The notes beneath the pieces are model-generated. The model was not told the origin of the DNA and ran no database searches. It saw nothing but the letters and a program-made list of their open reading frames with translations. From Croceibacterium segetis (GTDB taxonomy: Bacteria; Pseudomonadota; Alphaproteobacteria; Sphingomonadales; Sphingomonadaceae), in contig NZ_JAANOZ010000001.1 of NCBI RefSeq assembly GCF_011320115.1, positions 298,447 through 362,446 on the forward strand: a stretch of DNA of 64,000 bases. Direction: 5' to 3'. This document shows, piece by piece, positions 1-8,575 of this stretch. How positions within the stretch are numbered: the first letter of the stretch is position 1; the number at the start of each line of letters is the position of its first letter. A program made the position numbers and the translations under genes.

Positions 1-1699
1 CGTGGATGGTCATGATGGTGACCTTCTCCTCGTCGTCGTTGGCATCGTTATCCATCACCAGGCTGACGTGCTCGAGGAAATCGCCGAGCGTTTCGTAATC
101 CTCCATTGCGCGCGCCAGCTCGGCGAGGTTGTCGAGCCGACCGGCGCTCTCGGCCGAGCGCTCGGCCTTGAGCATGGCATCGTAGCCGGTCTCTTCGAGC
201 ACTGTGCGCAGCAAGTCCGACGGCGTGACGGTTGCGGCCAGCTCGCGCCAGCGCAGGAAGCCGCCCATCAGCGAAGCGATCGTAGCGCGCGCCCGCGCGG
301 GCAGCTCGTCGCTGTCGGCCAGTTCGAGCGCGGCGGCGGCGAGCGGTATGCCGGTGGCACGGGCGTGGCGGTGCATCGTTTCGAGCGCCTTGGCGCCGAG
401 GCCGCGCTTGGGCTGGTTGTGGATGCGCTCGAACGCCAGGTCGTCGGCCGGCTGGGCGATGACGCGAAGGTAGGCCAGCGCGTCGCGGATTTCGGCGCGT
501 TCGTAGAAGCGGAAGCCGCCGATGATGCGGTAGCTGAGGCCGATCTGGATGAAGCGGTCCTCGAATTCGCGCGTCTGGTACTGCGCGCGGACGAGGATCG
601 CCACGCCTTCGAGCGAGGCGCCCTCGCGCTCGATGCGCTCGATCTCCTCGCCGACGCGGCGCGCTTCCTCGGGGGCGTCCCACACGCCGATCACGCGGAC
701 CTTGTCGCCGCCGCCCTGCTCGGTCCACAAGGTCTTGCCGAGGCGCTCGGAATTGGCGGCGATCAGCCCCGAGGCGGCAGCCAGGATCGGCGGGGTCGAA
801 CGGTAATTCTGCTCGAGCCGGATCACCTTGGCGCCGGGAAAATCCTTCTCGAACCGCAGGATATTGGCGACTTCTGCGCCTCTCCATGAATAGATCGACT
901 GGTCGTCGTCACCGACCACGCAGATGTTCTTGCGCTCCTGCGCCAGCAGCCGCAGCCACAGGTACTGCACCGAGTTGGTGTCCTGGTACTCGTCGACGAG
1001 GATGTACTTGAAGCGCTGCTGATAGCCCTTGAGGATGTCCGGCTCGCGCCGCAGCACGTTGAGCATGTGGAGCATCAGGTCGCCGAAATCGCAGGCGTTG
1101 AGCGCCTTCAGCCGTGCCTGGTAGAGTTCGTAGAACTGCTTGCCCTTGCCGTTGGCGTAAGCCTCGTTCTCCACGGCATCGAGATCGCCGGGGTTGAGCC
1201 CGCGGTTCTTCCAGCGGTCGATCAGCCCGGCCAGTTGCCGCGCCGGCCAGCGCTTCTCGTCGAGATCGTTCTCGGTGATCAGCTGCTTGAGCAGGCGCAG
1301 CTGGTCGTCGGTGTCGATGATCGTGTAGTTCGCCTGCAGCCCGACCAGCTCGGCGTGCCGGCGGAGCATCCTGGCGCAAATCGAATGGAAGGTGCCGAGC
1401 CACGGCATTCCCTCGACCGCGTCGCCGATCAGCTGGCCGACGCGATGCCGCATTTCGCGCGCGGCCTTGTTGGTGAAGGTGACGCAAAGGATCTCGCTCG
1501 GCCAGGCGCGGCGGCTGCGGATCAGGTGGGCGAGGCGCGCGGTCAGCGCGGCGGTCTTCCCGGTTCCGGCGCCGGCCAGCATCAGCACCGGTCCCTCGGT
1601 AGTGAGCACCGCTTCCTTCTGCGGCGGATTGAGCCCGTCGAGCCACGCCGGAGCTTCGTCGGCGGTGCTCGCGGGGGCGGGAAGGGCGGGGTCGCTCAC
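1..1699 (-). CDS. uvrD: UvrD/PcrA-type ATP-dependent DNA helicase (3' part cut by window edge)
   Basis: Superfamily 1A 3'-5' DNA helicase used in nucleotide excision and mismatch repair or replication restart. About 566 residues lie in the window; the family is usually 700-800, so the C-terminus is missing. Seen: Q-motif region LNPPQKEAV (residues 23-31), Walker A AGAGTGKT (42-49), motif II DEYQDTN (236-242), then GDDDQSIYSWRG and QNYRS motifs. The frame is open throughout. The start is GTG at 1699: an in-frame TAG lies three codons upstream, so nothing longer is possible, and no good Shine-Dalgarno is seen. It is divergent from the secreted-protein gene at 1805 with a 105-nt shared upstream region. 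UvrD and PcrA cannot be separated from this part alone. Confidence 0.93.
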   Translation of the reverse strand, partial: MSDPALPAPASTADEAPAWLDGLNPPQKEAVLTTEGPVLMLAGAGTGKTAALTARLAHLIRSRRAWPSEILCVTFTNKAAREMRHRVGQLIGDAVEGMPWLGTFHSICARMLRRHAELVGLQANYTIIDTDDQLRLLKQLITENDLDEKRWPARQLAGLIDRWKNRGLNPGDLDAVENEAYANGKGKQFYELYQARLKALNACDFGDLMLHMLNVLRREPDILKGYQQRFKYILVDEYQDTNSVQYLWLRLLAQERKNICVVGDDDQSIYSWRGAEVANILRFEKDFPGAKVIRLEQNYRSTPPILAAASGLIAANSERLGKTLWTEQGGGDKVRVIGVWDAPEEARRVGEEIERIEREGASLEGVAILVRAQYQTREFEDRFIQIGLSYRIIGGFRFYERAEIRDALAYLRVIAQPADDLAFERIHNQPKRGLGAKALETMHRHARATGIPLAAAALELADSDELPARARATIASLMGGFLRWRELAATVTPSDLLRTVLEETGYDAMLKAERSAESAGRLDNLAELARAMEDYETLGDFLEHVSLVMDNDANDDEEKVTIMTIH

Positions 1700-1804
1700 A
1701 GTGAACAGCTAGGGAACAGACGCCCCCCACGCAACCCCGCCGGCGGAACAACCGCCATGGGCGGCGGTTCCCCTGACGACAGGAGAATTCGATGGAGAGA
1801 ACCC

Positions 1805-2425
1805 ATGCGCAAATTGATCCTGAGCGCCGCCGCCGCGATCGCGCTGGCCACGGTTCCGGCCCTGGCGCAAGAGACCGATAACGATGCGAAAGTCGGCGTT
1901 TCGGCCTCGACGGGCAGCCTGACGGCCGACCGGCAGGCGATCGTCGCCAGCTGGCCGGCCGACCGGCAGACGATGTATTCAAGCTGGTCGCCCGAGTACC
2001 AAACCTACTTCTGGACGCTCACCCCCGAGGAGCAGCAGGCCTACTTCGTGCTCACGCCGACCCAGCGCGAGCAGATCGCGGCGATGACGCCGACGCAGCG
2101 CTCCGCCGCGTGGCAGTCGATCGTCCGGCAACTCGCCGCAGGGGCCAATAACAGCGACACCAGCGTCGCCGCGCGCACCGGCGGCGAAGTTCCCGCTCCG
2201 GCGCAAGCGACGCCTGCGGATGACGCGGCCAGCGGTGCGGGCGCGGTGGTCACCAGCGTCCCCGGAAACCTCGAACCGCCGCCGGCCTCGGCGCTCAACA
2301 AGCACTACCCGGTCTGCTCGCGGACCGTGCAGGACCAATGCCAGAACCCCGGCGAGGGCGGCGCTCCGGGCCGTTCACGCGCCCTCAAATATTGGCCGGG
2401 CAAGCCCGCCAGCGAAGGAAAGTAA
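1805..2425 (+). CDS. Secreted protein with six 11-residue tandem repeats, unknown function
   Basis: Not recognised as a named family. 206 residues. Residues 1-21 form a signal peptide (Arg-Lys, hydrophobic core, cleavage after ALA, before QETD). Residues 40-105 contain six consecutive copies of an 11-residue unit with a pattern like (T/S/P)-P-x-x-(R/Q)-Q-x-x-(Y/A)-x-(W/L/M), rich in Gln, Trp and Tyr, probably helical. The C-terminal third is Ala/Pro-rich low complexity ending with two Cys (in HYPVCSRT and DQCQN) that could form a disulfide. The start at 1805 has GGAGAG about 6 nt upstream; an ATG at 1792 is in another frame. Periplasmic or envelope location is inferred from the signal peptide. 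Confidence 0.8.
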   Translation: MRKLILSAAAAIALATVPALAQETDNDAKVGVSASTGSLTADRQAIVASWPADRQTMYSSWSPEYQTYFWTLTPEEQQAYFVLTPTQREQIAAMTPTQRSAAWQSIVRQLAAGANNSDTSVAARTGGEVPAPAQATPADDAASGAGAVVTSVPGNLEPPPASALNKHYPVCSRTVQDQCQNPGEGGAPGRSRALKYWPGKPASEGK

Positions 2426-2463
2426 TCGATTGCCGATTGCGTGACCTAGCCCTCCTGCTACCT

Positions 2464-2486
2464 CTCCCTCGGGTACGGGAGGGCAC
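2464..2486 (+). promoter_or_regulatory. Hairpin covering the ribosome-binding site of the MHS transporter
   Basis: CTCCC (2464-2468) pairs with GGGAG (2477-2481) across an 8-nt loop. The right arm is part of the Shine-Dalgarno GGGAGGG (2477-2483) placed just before the ATG at 2487, so folding would hide the ribosome-binding site. The pairing is seen; a regulatory effect is inferred. It could also be a fragment of a dispersed CTCCC/GGGAG palindromic repeat. Confidence 0.35.
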
Positions 2487-3752
2487 ATGTCACCACTTCG
2501 CGAACATCGCCGGGTATTGGCCGCTTCGCTGGTCGGTACCGCGGTCGAGTTCTACGATTTCTACGTCTACGCCACCGCCGCCGCGCTGGTGTTCGGACCG
2601 CTGTTCTTCCCTTCCGAAAGCGCCACCGCACAACAACTGCTGAGCTTCATGAGCTTCGGCCTCGCCTTCGTCGCACGGCCTGTCGGCGCGATCGCCTTCG
2701 GCCATTTCGGCGACCGGCTGGGGCGAAAGTCGACATTGGTCGCCTCGCTGCTGCTGATGGGCGTATCGACGCTGCTGATCGCCTTCCTGCCGACTTACGC
2801 GATGGTTGGATGGGTCGCGCCGCTGCTGCTGTGCGTCCTGCGCTTCGGCCAGGGGTTCGGGCTCGGCGGGGAATGGGGCGGTGCGACGCTGCTGGCGGTC
2901 GAAAACGCTCCGAAAGGGTGGGAATCGCGCTTCGGTTCGGCTCCGCAACTGGGCGCGCCGGTCGGCTTCCTGACCGCGAATGGGTTGTTCCTGCTGCTGG
3001 GGCTCTGGCTGAGCGATGCGGACTTCAACGCCTGGGGGTGGCGCGTGCCGTTCCTGCTCTCGGCGCTGCTGGTCGGGGTCGGGCTGTGGGTGCGGCTGCG
3101 GATCGGCGAGACGCCTGCTTACCGCGACGCGCTCGAGAAGGCGCCGCCGCCGCTGGTGCCGCTTGGCGTGGTGCTCCGTCACCATTGGGCGCCGACGCTC
3201 GCCGCTTGCGCGGCGGTCGTCTCGGCGTTCGCGATCTTCTACCTCTCGACGGCCTTTGCGCTCAGTCACATGACCTCCGCGCGCGGGGTATCGCGCGAGA
3301 CCATGCTGGCGCTGCAACTGGCCGCCAACCTGTTTCTCGCCGTGGGGATCGTCCTCGCGGCGATCGGTTCGGATCGGACCAGCCCCCGGCGCATGCTGGC
3401 CTGGGGCGCGGCGGCGACGGTGCTGCTCGGGTTGGTCTTCGGCCCGGCGCTGGCGGGAGGCTCGCTTGCGCTGGTCTTCACGACGCTGGCCGGCGGGCTC
3501 ATGGTGATGGGGTTCGTCTACGGGCCGCTCGGCGGTTGGATGCCGCGGCTGTTCCCGGTGACTGTGCGCTACACCGGCATGTCCGTCGCCTTCAATGTCG
3601 GCGGGATCCTCGGCGGAGCCGTGGCGCCGATCGCCGCGCAGATGCTGAGCGCGGCTGGGGGCATCTCGCTCGTCGGGTTGTTCCTGAGCGCGGCGGGCCT
3701 GGTGACGCTGCTCGGCGTTACCGTGGGGCGGCCGGCAGTCGCAGCAACGTAA
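2487..3752 (+). CDS. MFS transporter, metabolite:H+ symporter (MHS) type
   Basis: 421-residue inner-membrane transporter with about 12 hydrophobic segments. The N-terminus has the MHS-family signature G-x-x-x-E-F-Y-D-F (residues 17-25), and the loop between helices 2 and 3 has the MFS motif GHFGDRLGRK. Relatives (ShiA, ProP, KgtP, citrate carriers) bring in organic acids or osmolytes with protons; the substrate here cannot be read from the sequence. Start 2487 has a strong GGGAGGG. Its last 35 nt overlap the end of rsmD, which runs the other way. Confidence 0.85.
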   Translation: MSPLREHRRVLAASLVGTAVEFYDFYVYATAAALVFGPLFFPSESATAQQLLSFMSFGLAFVARPVGAIAFGHFGDRLGRKSTLVASLLLMGVSTLLIAFLPTYAMVGWVAPLLLCVLRFGQGFGLGGEWGGATLLAVENAPKGWESRFGSAPQLGAPVGFLTANGLFLLLGLWLSDADFNAWGWRVPFLLSALLVGVGLWVRLRIGETPAYRDALEKAPPPLVPLGVVLRHHWAPTLAACAAVVSAFAIFYLSTAFALSHMTSARGVSRETMLALQLAANLFLAVGIVLAAIGSDRTSPRRMLAWGAAATVLLGLVFGPALAGGSLALVFTTLAGGLMVMGFVYGPLGGWMPRLFPVTVRYTGMSVAFNVGGILGGAVAPIAAQMLSAAGGISLVGLFLSAAGLVTLLGVTVGRPAVAAT

Positions 3753-4272
3753 TCCGCGCGGCGCCGACGGTGCGCTCGGATTCGATCTCCAGCGACTTGA
3801 CCTGGGCGGGCTCGTCCTTCGCCGTTTCGAGCGCAACCCAGCTGCCTTCGCCGATCCAGCCGAGCCGCACCATCCGATCGAGTGCGACCGCCCCCGCGCC
3901 GCTGCGGTAGGGCGGGTCGAGTAGCAGCAGATCGTAGGCTTGCCTGGCGGGCCCCAACGCGAGCACAGAGCCAGCCTGAACCGTGCAGCGATCCTGCGCT
4001 CGCAAGGCAGCCACGTTCGCCCTCAGCGCCCGAATCGCCGCCGGATCCTGCTCGACGAACAGGCAGCTGGCGACGCCGCGCGACAGCGCCTCCAGTCCCA
4101 GCGCGCCCGAGCCGGCGAACAGGTCCGCCACGGCCAGGCCTTCGAAACTGCCGAGACGGCTGGTGAGCATGTTGAACAGCGTTTCGCGGGTTCGGTCCGC
4201 GGTCGGCCGCGTCGCTTCGCCTGGCGGAGCCTTGAGCGGACGGCGGCGCCACTCGCCGGCGACGATCCTCAT
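3718..4272 (-). CDS. rsmD: 16S rRNA (guanine(966)-N2)-methyltransferase RsmD
   Basis: SAM-dependent methylation of G966 of 16S rRNA. 184 residues, normal for the family. Seen: N-terminal RIVAGEWRRRPLKAP and RPTADRTRETLFN blocks typical of RsmD, SAM-binding motif I DLFAGSGALGLEALSRG (from residue 50), and catalytic DPPY (119-122). It is translationally coupled to the upstream pseudouridine synthase gene through an ATGA overlap (4269-4272), so two rRNA-modifying enzymes are made together. The 3' end overlaps the convergent transporter gene by 35 nt. Confidence 0.95.
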   Translation of the reverse strand: MRIVAGEWRRRPLKAPPGEATRPTADRTRETLFNMLTSRLGSFEGLAVADLFAGSGALGLEALSRGVASCLFVEQDPAAIRALRANVAALRAQDRCTVQAGSVLALGPARQAYDLLLLDPPYRSGAGAVALDRMVRLGWIGEGSWVALETAKDEPAQVKSLEIESERTVGAARITLLRLPAAPR

Positions 4273-5033
4273 TCAGCGGCGCCCTTTCGCAGGCTGCTCC
4301 TGAAGCGCTCGAGCTCGTGCTTCCTGACCTCGTCGGCCGCGCCGCGCGACAGGTCGCTGAGCGCGAAAGGCCCGTAAGCCGTGCGCAGCAGTCGCGAGAC
4401 CTCGAGGCCGAGATGCTCGAGCACACGGCGTACTTCGCGGTTCTTGCCTTCGGTCAGCGTCAGCTCGATCCACTGGTTGCGCCCCGTGCGGCGCTCGAGA
4501 TTGGCGTCGATCGGGCCGTAGCGCATGCCTTCGATGACGATCCCGTCCATCAGGCTTTCGAGCCGCGCTTGGCTGACCTCGCCATAAGTCCGCGCGCGAT
4601 AAGTACGCGGCACGGCATTGGCCGGCAGTTCCATCGCCCGCTTGAGCTCGCCGTCGTTGGTCAGCAGCAGGAGCCCCTCGGTGTTGAGGTCGAGGCGGCC
4701 AACCGGCATCAGGCGCGGCGTGCCCTTCGGCAGCGCGTTGCGCAGCGCGTCGTAGATTGTCGGGCGACCCTTGGGGTCGCGCTCGGCGGTGAGCAGGCCC
4801 GAGGGCTTGTGGAACCGAAACAGCCGAGCCCTGTCCGCCGCGCCGACCGGTTTGCCGTCGACCGTCACGCCGCGCAGGCTCGGCAGGATCGTCGCCGGCG
4901 TTTCGAGCTTCGTGCCGTTAAGCGCCACCCGCCCGTCGGCGATCATCCGTTCGACCTCGCGGCGGCTGGCAACGCCGGCGCGGGCGAGCAGCTTGGCGAT
5001 CCGTTCACCTTCGGGTCTGGGGGTATCGGGCAT
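4269..5033 (-). CDS. rluB: rRNA pseudouridine synthase, RsuA/RluB/RluE family
   Basis: Converts a uridine of rRNA to pseudouridine. 254 residues: N-terminal S4 RNA-binding domain (about 9-60, RIAKLLARAGVASRREVE) followed by the catalytic domain with GRLDLNTEGLLLLTNDG, in which Asp115 is the expected nucleophile. The C-terminal KNREVRRVLEHLG block is also family-typical. RluB-like 23S activity (U2605) is the likeliest assignment, but RsuA and RluE share these motifs, so the symbol is tentative. First gene of a two-gene unit with rsmD. Confidence 0.88.
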   Translation of the reverse strand: MPDTPRPEGERIAKLLARAGVASRREVERMIADGRVALNGTKLETPATILPSLRGVTVDGKPVGAADRARLFRFHKPSGLLTAERDPKGRPTIYDALRNALPKGTPRLMPVGRLDLNTEGLLLLTNDGELKRAMELPANAVPRTYRARTYGEVSQARLESLMDGIVIEGMRYGPIDANLERRTGRNQWIELTLTEGKNREVRRVLEHLGLEVSRLLRTAYGPFALSDLSRGAADEVRKHELERFRSSLRKGAAE

Positions 5034-5095
5034 GGCTGCGCCATAGCGGTGAAGCGGCCGCGGTCAAAGCCGGACGGTGGAGCGAGCGTCCAGAC

Positions 5096-5125
5096 CCCTA
5101 GCTTCGCCGAGTTTGCACGCTAGGG
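5096..5125. promoter_or_regulatory. Inverted repeat upstream of ampG
   Basis: CCCTAGC (5096-5102) and GCTAGGG (5119-5125) are perfect 7-bp inverted arms separated by 16 nt, 26 nt before the ampG start and between two divergent genes. It may be an operator or a leader hairpin; no regulator is identified. Confidence 0.35.
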
Positions 5126-5150
5126 TGGAACCGCAGGGAGACGCGAACGC

Positions 5151-6845
5151 ATGGCATCGAGTGCGCAACAGGCCAACCCGGCCGCAGTTCGTCCGAAGGG
5201 CTTCAAGCTGCTCGCCCGCGCGCTTCAGACGCGCAAGTCGGCCACCATGCTCGGGCTGGGCTTTTCCTCGGGGCTGCCCTTCGCGCTGCTGGTCGGCACG
5301 CTCAACGCCTGGCTCGGCGAGGTCGGCATCAACCTCGCCACCATCGGCGTGCTGTCGTGGATCGGCCTCAGCTATTCGTTCAAGTTCCTCTGGTCGCCGC
5401 TGGTCGATCGCTTTCCGCTGCCTGGGCTCGACCGGCTCGGGCGGCGCAAGAGCTGGATCCTGCTGTGCCAAACGGTGGTCGTGCTCGGCTTCGGCGGGCT
5501 TGCGCTGACCAGCCCGACGCAAGCGATCGGCACGTTCGCGCTGTTCGCGTTCATCGCCGCACTCGCTTCGGCGACGCAGGACATCGCCATCGACGCCTGG
5601 CGCATCGACCAGGCCGACGAGGACAACCCGATCGAGCTGCTCTCGGCGCTGACCCAGTTCGGTTATCGCACGGCGTCGATCGTCGGCGGAGCCGTGGCGC
5701 TGGTCCTGGCCGCGCGGATGAGCTGGCCCAGCGTCTACCTGATCATGGCGGCGCTGATCGTCCTCGTCGCGTTCCTCACTCTTCGCGCGCCCGACAGCGA
5801 GCGGCCCGAGCGAACCGCGATGTACGCGGCGCTGGCGCAGCCCGGCGCCTTGTCGCCCACCGCGCGCCTCGCCGCGCTCGCGGTGGTTGGCCTCGGCTGG
5901 GGCTGGGCGATCGTGACTGTGATCCGGTTCATGGCCGCCATGCTGACCACGCCCGCCGGCACGCCGCCGCCCTCGGTGGGGGATTTCACCAAGGCCTACG
6001 GCCCGTGGATCATCGTCGCGACGGTGTTCCTGCCGCTGGTGGTCGCCGCGGTGACCAACTGGCTGGTCAATAACGGGAAGGCGGTGCTGACCGAACCCGA
6101 CGCCGATCGCGGCGCTGGCCGCACGTTCGCCAATCACCTCTACTCCGCGCTCGTCGCGCCCTTGCGCGAGCTGTCGGGGCGGCTCGGCTGGGGCGTGATC
6201 ATCGTGATCGGCTTCATCCTGACATACGCCCTTTGCTACAACATCTGGGCGAGCTTCGCCTATCCGTTCTACCTCGAGGAGCTGAAGTACACGAAGGACG
6301 AGGTCGCCTTCGCCTCGAAGATCTTCGGCATCATCATGACCATGCTCGGGATCGGCCTCGGCGGATACCTGTTCGCGCGGATCGGCCGGTTCCCGACCGT
6401 GCTGCTCGGGGCGATCCTGCCGCCGCTCGGCAACCTGCTCTATGCCGACCTCGCTTACGGCAGCCCGAGGATCGACGCGTTCTCGCACCTCTTGCGGCTC
6501 GATGCGCTGGCGCAGGCTTTCGGTAGCGACGAGCGGATGATGCGGCTGCTGCTGGCGATCAGCTACGAGAACGTCAGCACCGGCCTCGCGCTCACCGCCT
6601 GGATGGCTTACGTCTCTAGCATCGTCAGCAAGCAGTACGCGGCGGTGCAGTACGCGCTGCTCGGGTCGCTGGTCTCGCTCGTCGGCACGCTCGGCCGCGG
6701 GATCACCGGCGAGGCGATCGACACTTACGGTTACGCGACGGTGTTCGAATGGACCGCGGCCACGGCTTCGCTGTCGGTCCTTTTCGTGCTGTTCGAATGG
6801 GTTCGGGTTTCGCGCCAAGAGCGCCTGGCGCTCGCGCCGGCCTAG
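5151..6845 (+). CDS. ampG: AmpG-family muropeptide permease (MFS)
   Basis: 564-residue inner-membrane MFS permease. AmpG carries anhydro-muropeptides (GlcNAc-anhMurNAc-peptides) from periplasm to cytoplasm for cell-wall recycling and, where present, AmpC beta-lactamase induction. Seen: typical AmpG N-terminus LGFSSGLPFALLVGTLNAWL (about 35-54), SYSFKFLWSPLVDR, a GRRKSW loop and TQDIAIDAW. Start 5151 is preceded by AGGGAG. It is longer than E. coli AmpG (about 490), mostly in the central loops. A Mur ligase and LD-carboxypeptidase for the same pathway lie at 51.5-53.8 kb. Confidence 0.88.
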   Translation: MASSAQQANPAAVRPKGFKLLARALQTRKSATMLGLGFSSGLPFALLVGTLNAWLGEVGINLATIGVLSWIGLSYSFKFLWSPLVDRFPLPGLDRLGRRKSWILLCQTVVVLGFGGLALTSPTQAIGTFALFAFIAALASATQDIAIDAWRIDQADEDNPIELLSALTQFGYRTASIVGGAVALVLAARMSWPSVYLIMAALIVLVAFLTLRAPDSERPERTAMYAALAQPGALSPTARLAALAVVGLGWGWAIVTVIRFMAAMLTTPAGTPPPSVGDFTKAYGPWIIVATVFLPLVVAAVTNWLVNNGKAVLTEPDADRGAGRTFANHLYSALVAPLRELSGRLGWGVIIVIGFILTYALCYNIWASFAYPFYLEELKYTKDEVAFASKIFGIIMTMLGIGLGGYLFARIGRFPTVLLGAILPPLGNLLYADLAYGSPRIDAFSHLLRLDALAQAFGSDERMMRLLLAISYENVSTGLALTAWMAYVSSIVSKQYAAVQYALLGSLVSLVGTLGRGITGEAIDTYGYATVFEWTAATASLSVLFVLFEWVRVSRQERLALAPA

Positions 6846-6882
6846 GGTTAATTTAACCCCATGTTGGGGCATTATGCATAAT
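6845..6882. promoter_or_regulatory. Cluster of three palindromes before the PilZ gene
   Basis: Three dyads are packed into 38 nt: GGGTTAATTTAACCC (6845-6859, perfect, 15 nt), CCCC-N5-GGGG (6857-6869) and ATTATGCATAAT (6871-6882, perfect, 12 nt). They fill the short gap between ampG and the PilZ gene. The first could act as an ampG terminator stem (no T-run) and the last contains a CATAAT element that could serve as a -10 box. The palindromes are seen; function is inferred. Confidence 0.5.
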
Positions 6883-6915
6883 CCCCCCTAACCAGGATGC
6901 TATAGAAACGGCATC

Positions 6916-7278
6916 ATGACGGACCCTCGCGTCGATCGGGCCTTTCCCCGCCTTAAGCTGGGCATATCTGCCCAGTTGGAGACGCTCGACGGCCGCCAGC
7001 GGGTTCGCCTGATGGACTTGTCGCAAGGCGGCGCGCACCTGATCCTGAGCCAGGCGGGCCCCTTCAAGGAATGCGTCCTCACCTGGCTCAATTTCGAGGT
7101 TTTCGGGTCCGCCGCGTGGAGCGACGGCAAGCACTTCGGCCTGACCTTCGAAGCGCCTTTGCCGCTGCGCGTACTTGTCGAAACCCGCCAGCGGGCGCCT
7201 TCGGTCGTCCGCGAGGAGGAGGAAAGGGCCGCCCAGGAATGGGTCGCCGGGACCTCGCACAGCGGTTCGGACCGTTAG
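6916..7278 (+). CDS. Single-domain PilZ protein (probable c-di-GMP receptor)
   Basis: 120-residue cytoplasmic protein made of one PilZ domain. Both c-di-GMP-binding elements are present: RxxxR (Arg8-Arg12, RAFPR) and DxSxxG (Asp34-Ser36-Gly39, DLSQGG). Free-standing PilZ proteins pass the c-di-GMP level to motility, polysaccharide or cell-cycle targets; the partner cannot be told here. The C-terminal tail is charged and Glu/Arg-rich. Its own promoter is likely in the palindrome cluster just upstream. It ends with a 4-nt overlap with the convergent folC gene. Confidence 0.82.
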   Translation: MTDPRVDRAFPRLKLGISAQLETLDGRQRVRLMDLSQGGAHLILSQAGPFKECVLTWLNFEVFGSAAWSDGKHFGLTFEAPLPLRVLVETRQRAPSVVREEEERAAQEWVAGTSHSGSDR

Positions 7279-8570
7279 TCAGGCACCTCCCCGTTGGCCG
7301 CGAGCACTTTGCCCGCGAGGTAGAGCGAGCCGGCGATGAGCACGGGCGCGCCGTCGTCGGGCAGCGCAGCCAGGGCTGCTTCGAGGCTGTCCGACCACCG
7401 CGCGGCCTCGCCATAGGCCTCGGCGCCATGGCTGTCGCTGCCCTCGATGGGCACCGCGGTGACGCTCAGCAGCCGCCCTTCGAGCGGGCCGATGATCGCC
7501 TCCGGATAACGGTTCGCCAGCATGCCGATGACCAGGTGCAGGCGGTCCCCGGCAAAATGACGGCCGATCGCCAGTCCGGCATCGGCGTTGTGACCGCCGT
7601 CGAGCCACACCGCGTGGCCGGGAGCGAGCGCGGTCAGCGGCCCGGCGCCGAGCCGTTGCAGCCGCGCGGGCCAGCGCGCCGAACGGATTCCCTCGGCCAT
7701 CGCTTCGGGCGAGACGGCGACGTAGTCCTGGTGCCGCAGCATCGCCACCGCCAGCGCCGCGTTGTCGCCCTGGTGTCGGCCGGGAAGGGCGGGCAGCGGC
7801 AGCGTCAGCTCGCCATGGCGGTCGCGGTATTGAATTGCCTCACCGACTTCGGCCCACCAGTCGCGCCCGCGCATGTGCAGCGGCGCCCCGGCGAGGCCGG
7901 CCCGGCGCTCGATCTCGAGCTCGACGTCCTCGGCATAAGCCTGCGTGACCAGCGGCGAGCCGGGCCGAGCGATGCCGCCCTTCTCGAAGGCGATGCGGCA
8001 CATTGGGTCCTCCGGGGTGCCTTCCTCGGGCACCAGCAGGAACGCCTCGTGGTCGATGCCGAGCGTGGCGATGCCGCAGCACGCCGGGCGCTCGAGCACA
8101 TTGGTGGCGTCGAACCGCCCGCCGAGCCCGACCTCGATCACGCAGGCATCGGCCGGATTGCGCGCGAAGGCGAGGAAGGTGGCGGCGGTGGTGATCTCGA
8201 AGAAGCTCGGGTCGAGGTCCTGGCCGGCGTCGAGCACTTCCTTCAGCAATTCGGCGAGCAATTCGTCCGAGATAAGCTCGCCGGCGATCCGGATGCGCTC
8301 GTTGTAGCGGACGAGGTGCGGCTTGATCGCGACGTGGGCCTTGAGCCCGTGCGCCTCAAGCATCGCCCGCAGGTAGGCACAGGTCGAGCCCTTGCCGTTG
8401 GTCCCGGCGACATGGAAGGTCGGCGGCAGGCGCTTCTGCGGGTCGCCGAGGCGCCGCAGCAGCTCGCGGATCGTATCGAGCCCGAGGCGGCCCTGCGGCA
8501 GCGATAGCCGCGCCAGCCGGTCGAGCTGGGCCTGGACTCGCGGATCGTCGGAAGTCGCGAAATCTTTCAC
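7275..8570 (-). CDS. folC: Bifunctional dihydrofolate synthase / folylpolyglutamate synthase
   Basis: Adds L-glutamate to dihydropteroate and then to tetrahydrofolates with ATP. 431 residues, normal length. Seen: P-loop GTNGKGSTCAYL near residues 57-68, a central Mur-ligase-like domain with EVGLGGRFDATNVL, and the C-terminal domain with WLDGGHNADA. Last gene of the minus-strand cluster, 5 nt after accD, so probably co-transcribed with trpFBA-accD. Confidence 0.95.
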   Translation of the reverse strand: MKDFATSDDPRVQAQLDRLARLSLPQGRLGLDTIRELLRRLGDPQKRLPPTFHVAGTNGKGSTCAYLRAMLEAHGLKAHVAIKPHLVRYNERIRIAGELISDELLAELLKEVLDAGQDLDPSFFEITTAATFLAFARNPADACVIEVGLGGRFDATNVLERPACCGIATLGIDHEAFLLVPEEGTPEDPMCRIAFEKGGIARPGSPLVTQAYAEDVELEIERRAGLAGAPLHMRGRDWWAEVGEAIQYRDRHGELTLPLPALPGRHQGDNAALAVAMLRHQDYVAVSPEAMAEGIRSARWPARLQRLGAGPLTALAPGHAVWLDGGHNADAGLAIGRHFAGDRLHLVIGMLANRYPEAIIGPLEGRLLSVTAVPIEGSDSHGAEAYGEAARWSDSLEAALAALPDDGAPVLIAGSLYLAGKVLAANGEVPD

Positions 8571-8575
8571 CGGAT

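Noticed and set aside
5064..6872. 602-codon minus-strand open frame opposite ampG
   Set aside because: Antisense shadow of a clear transporter gene, with low-complexity charged composition and no domain.
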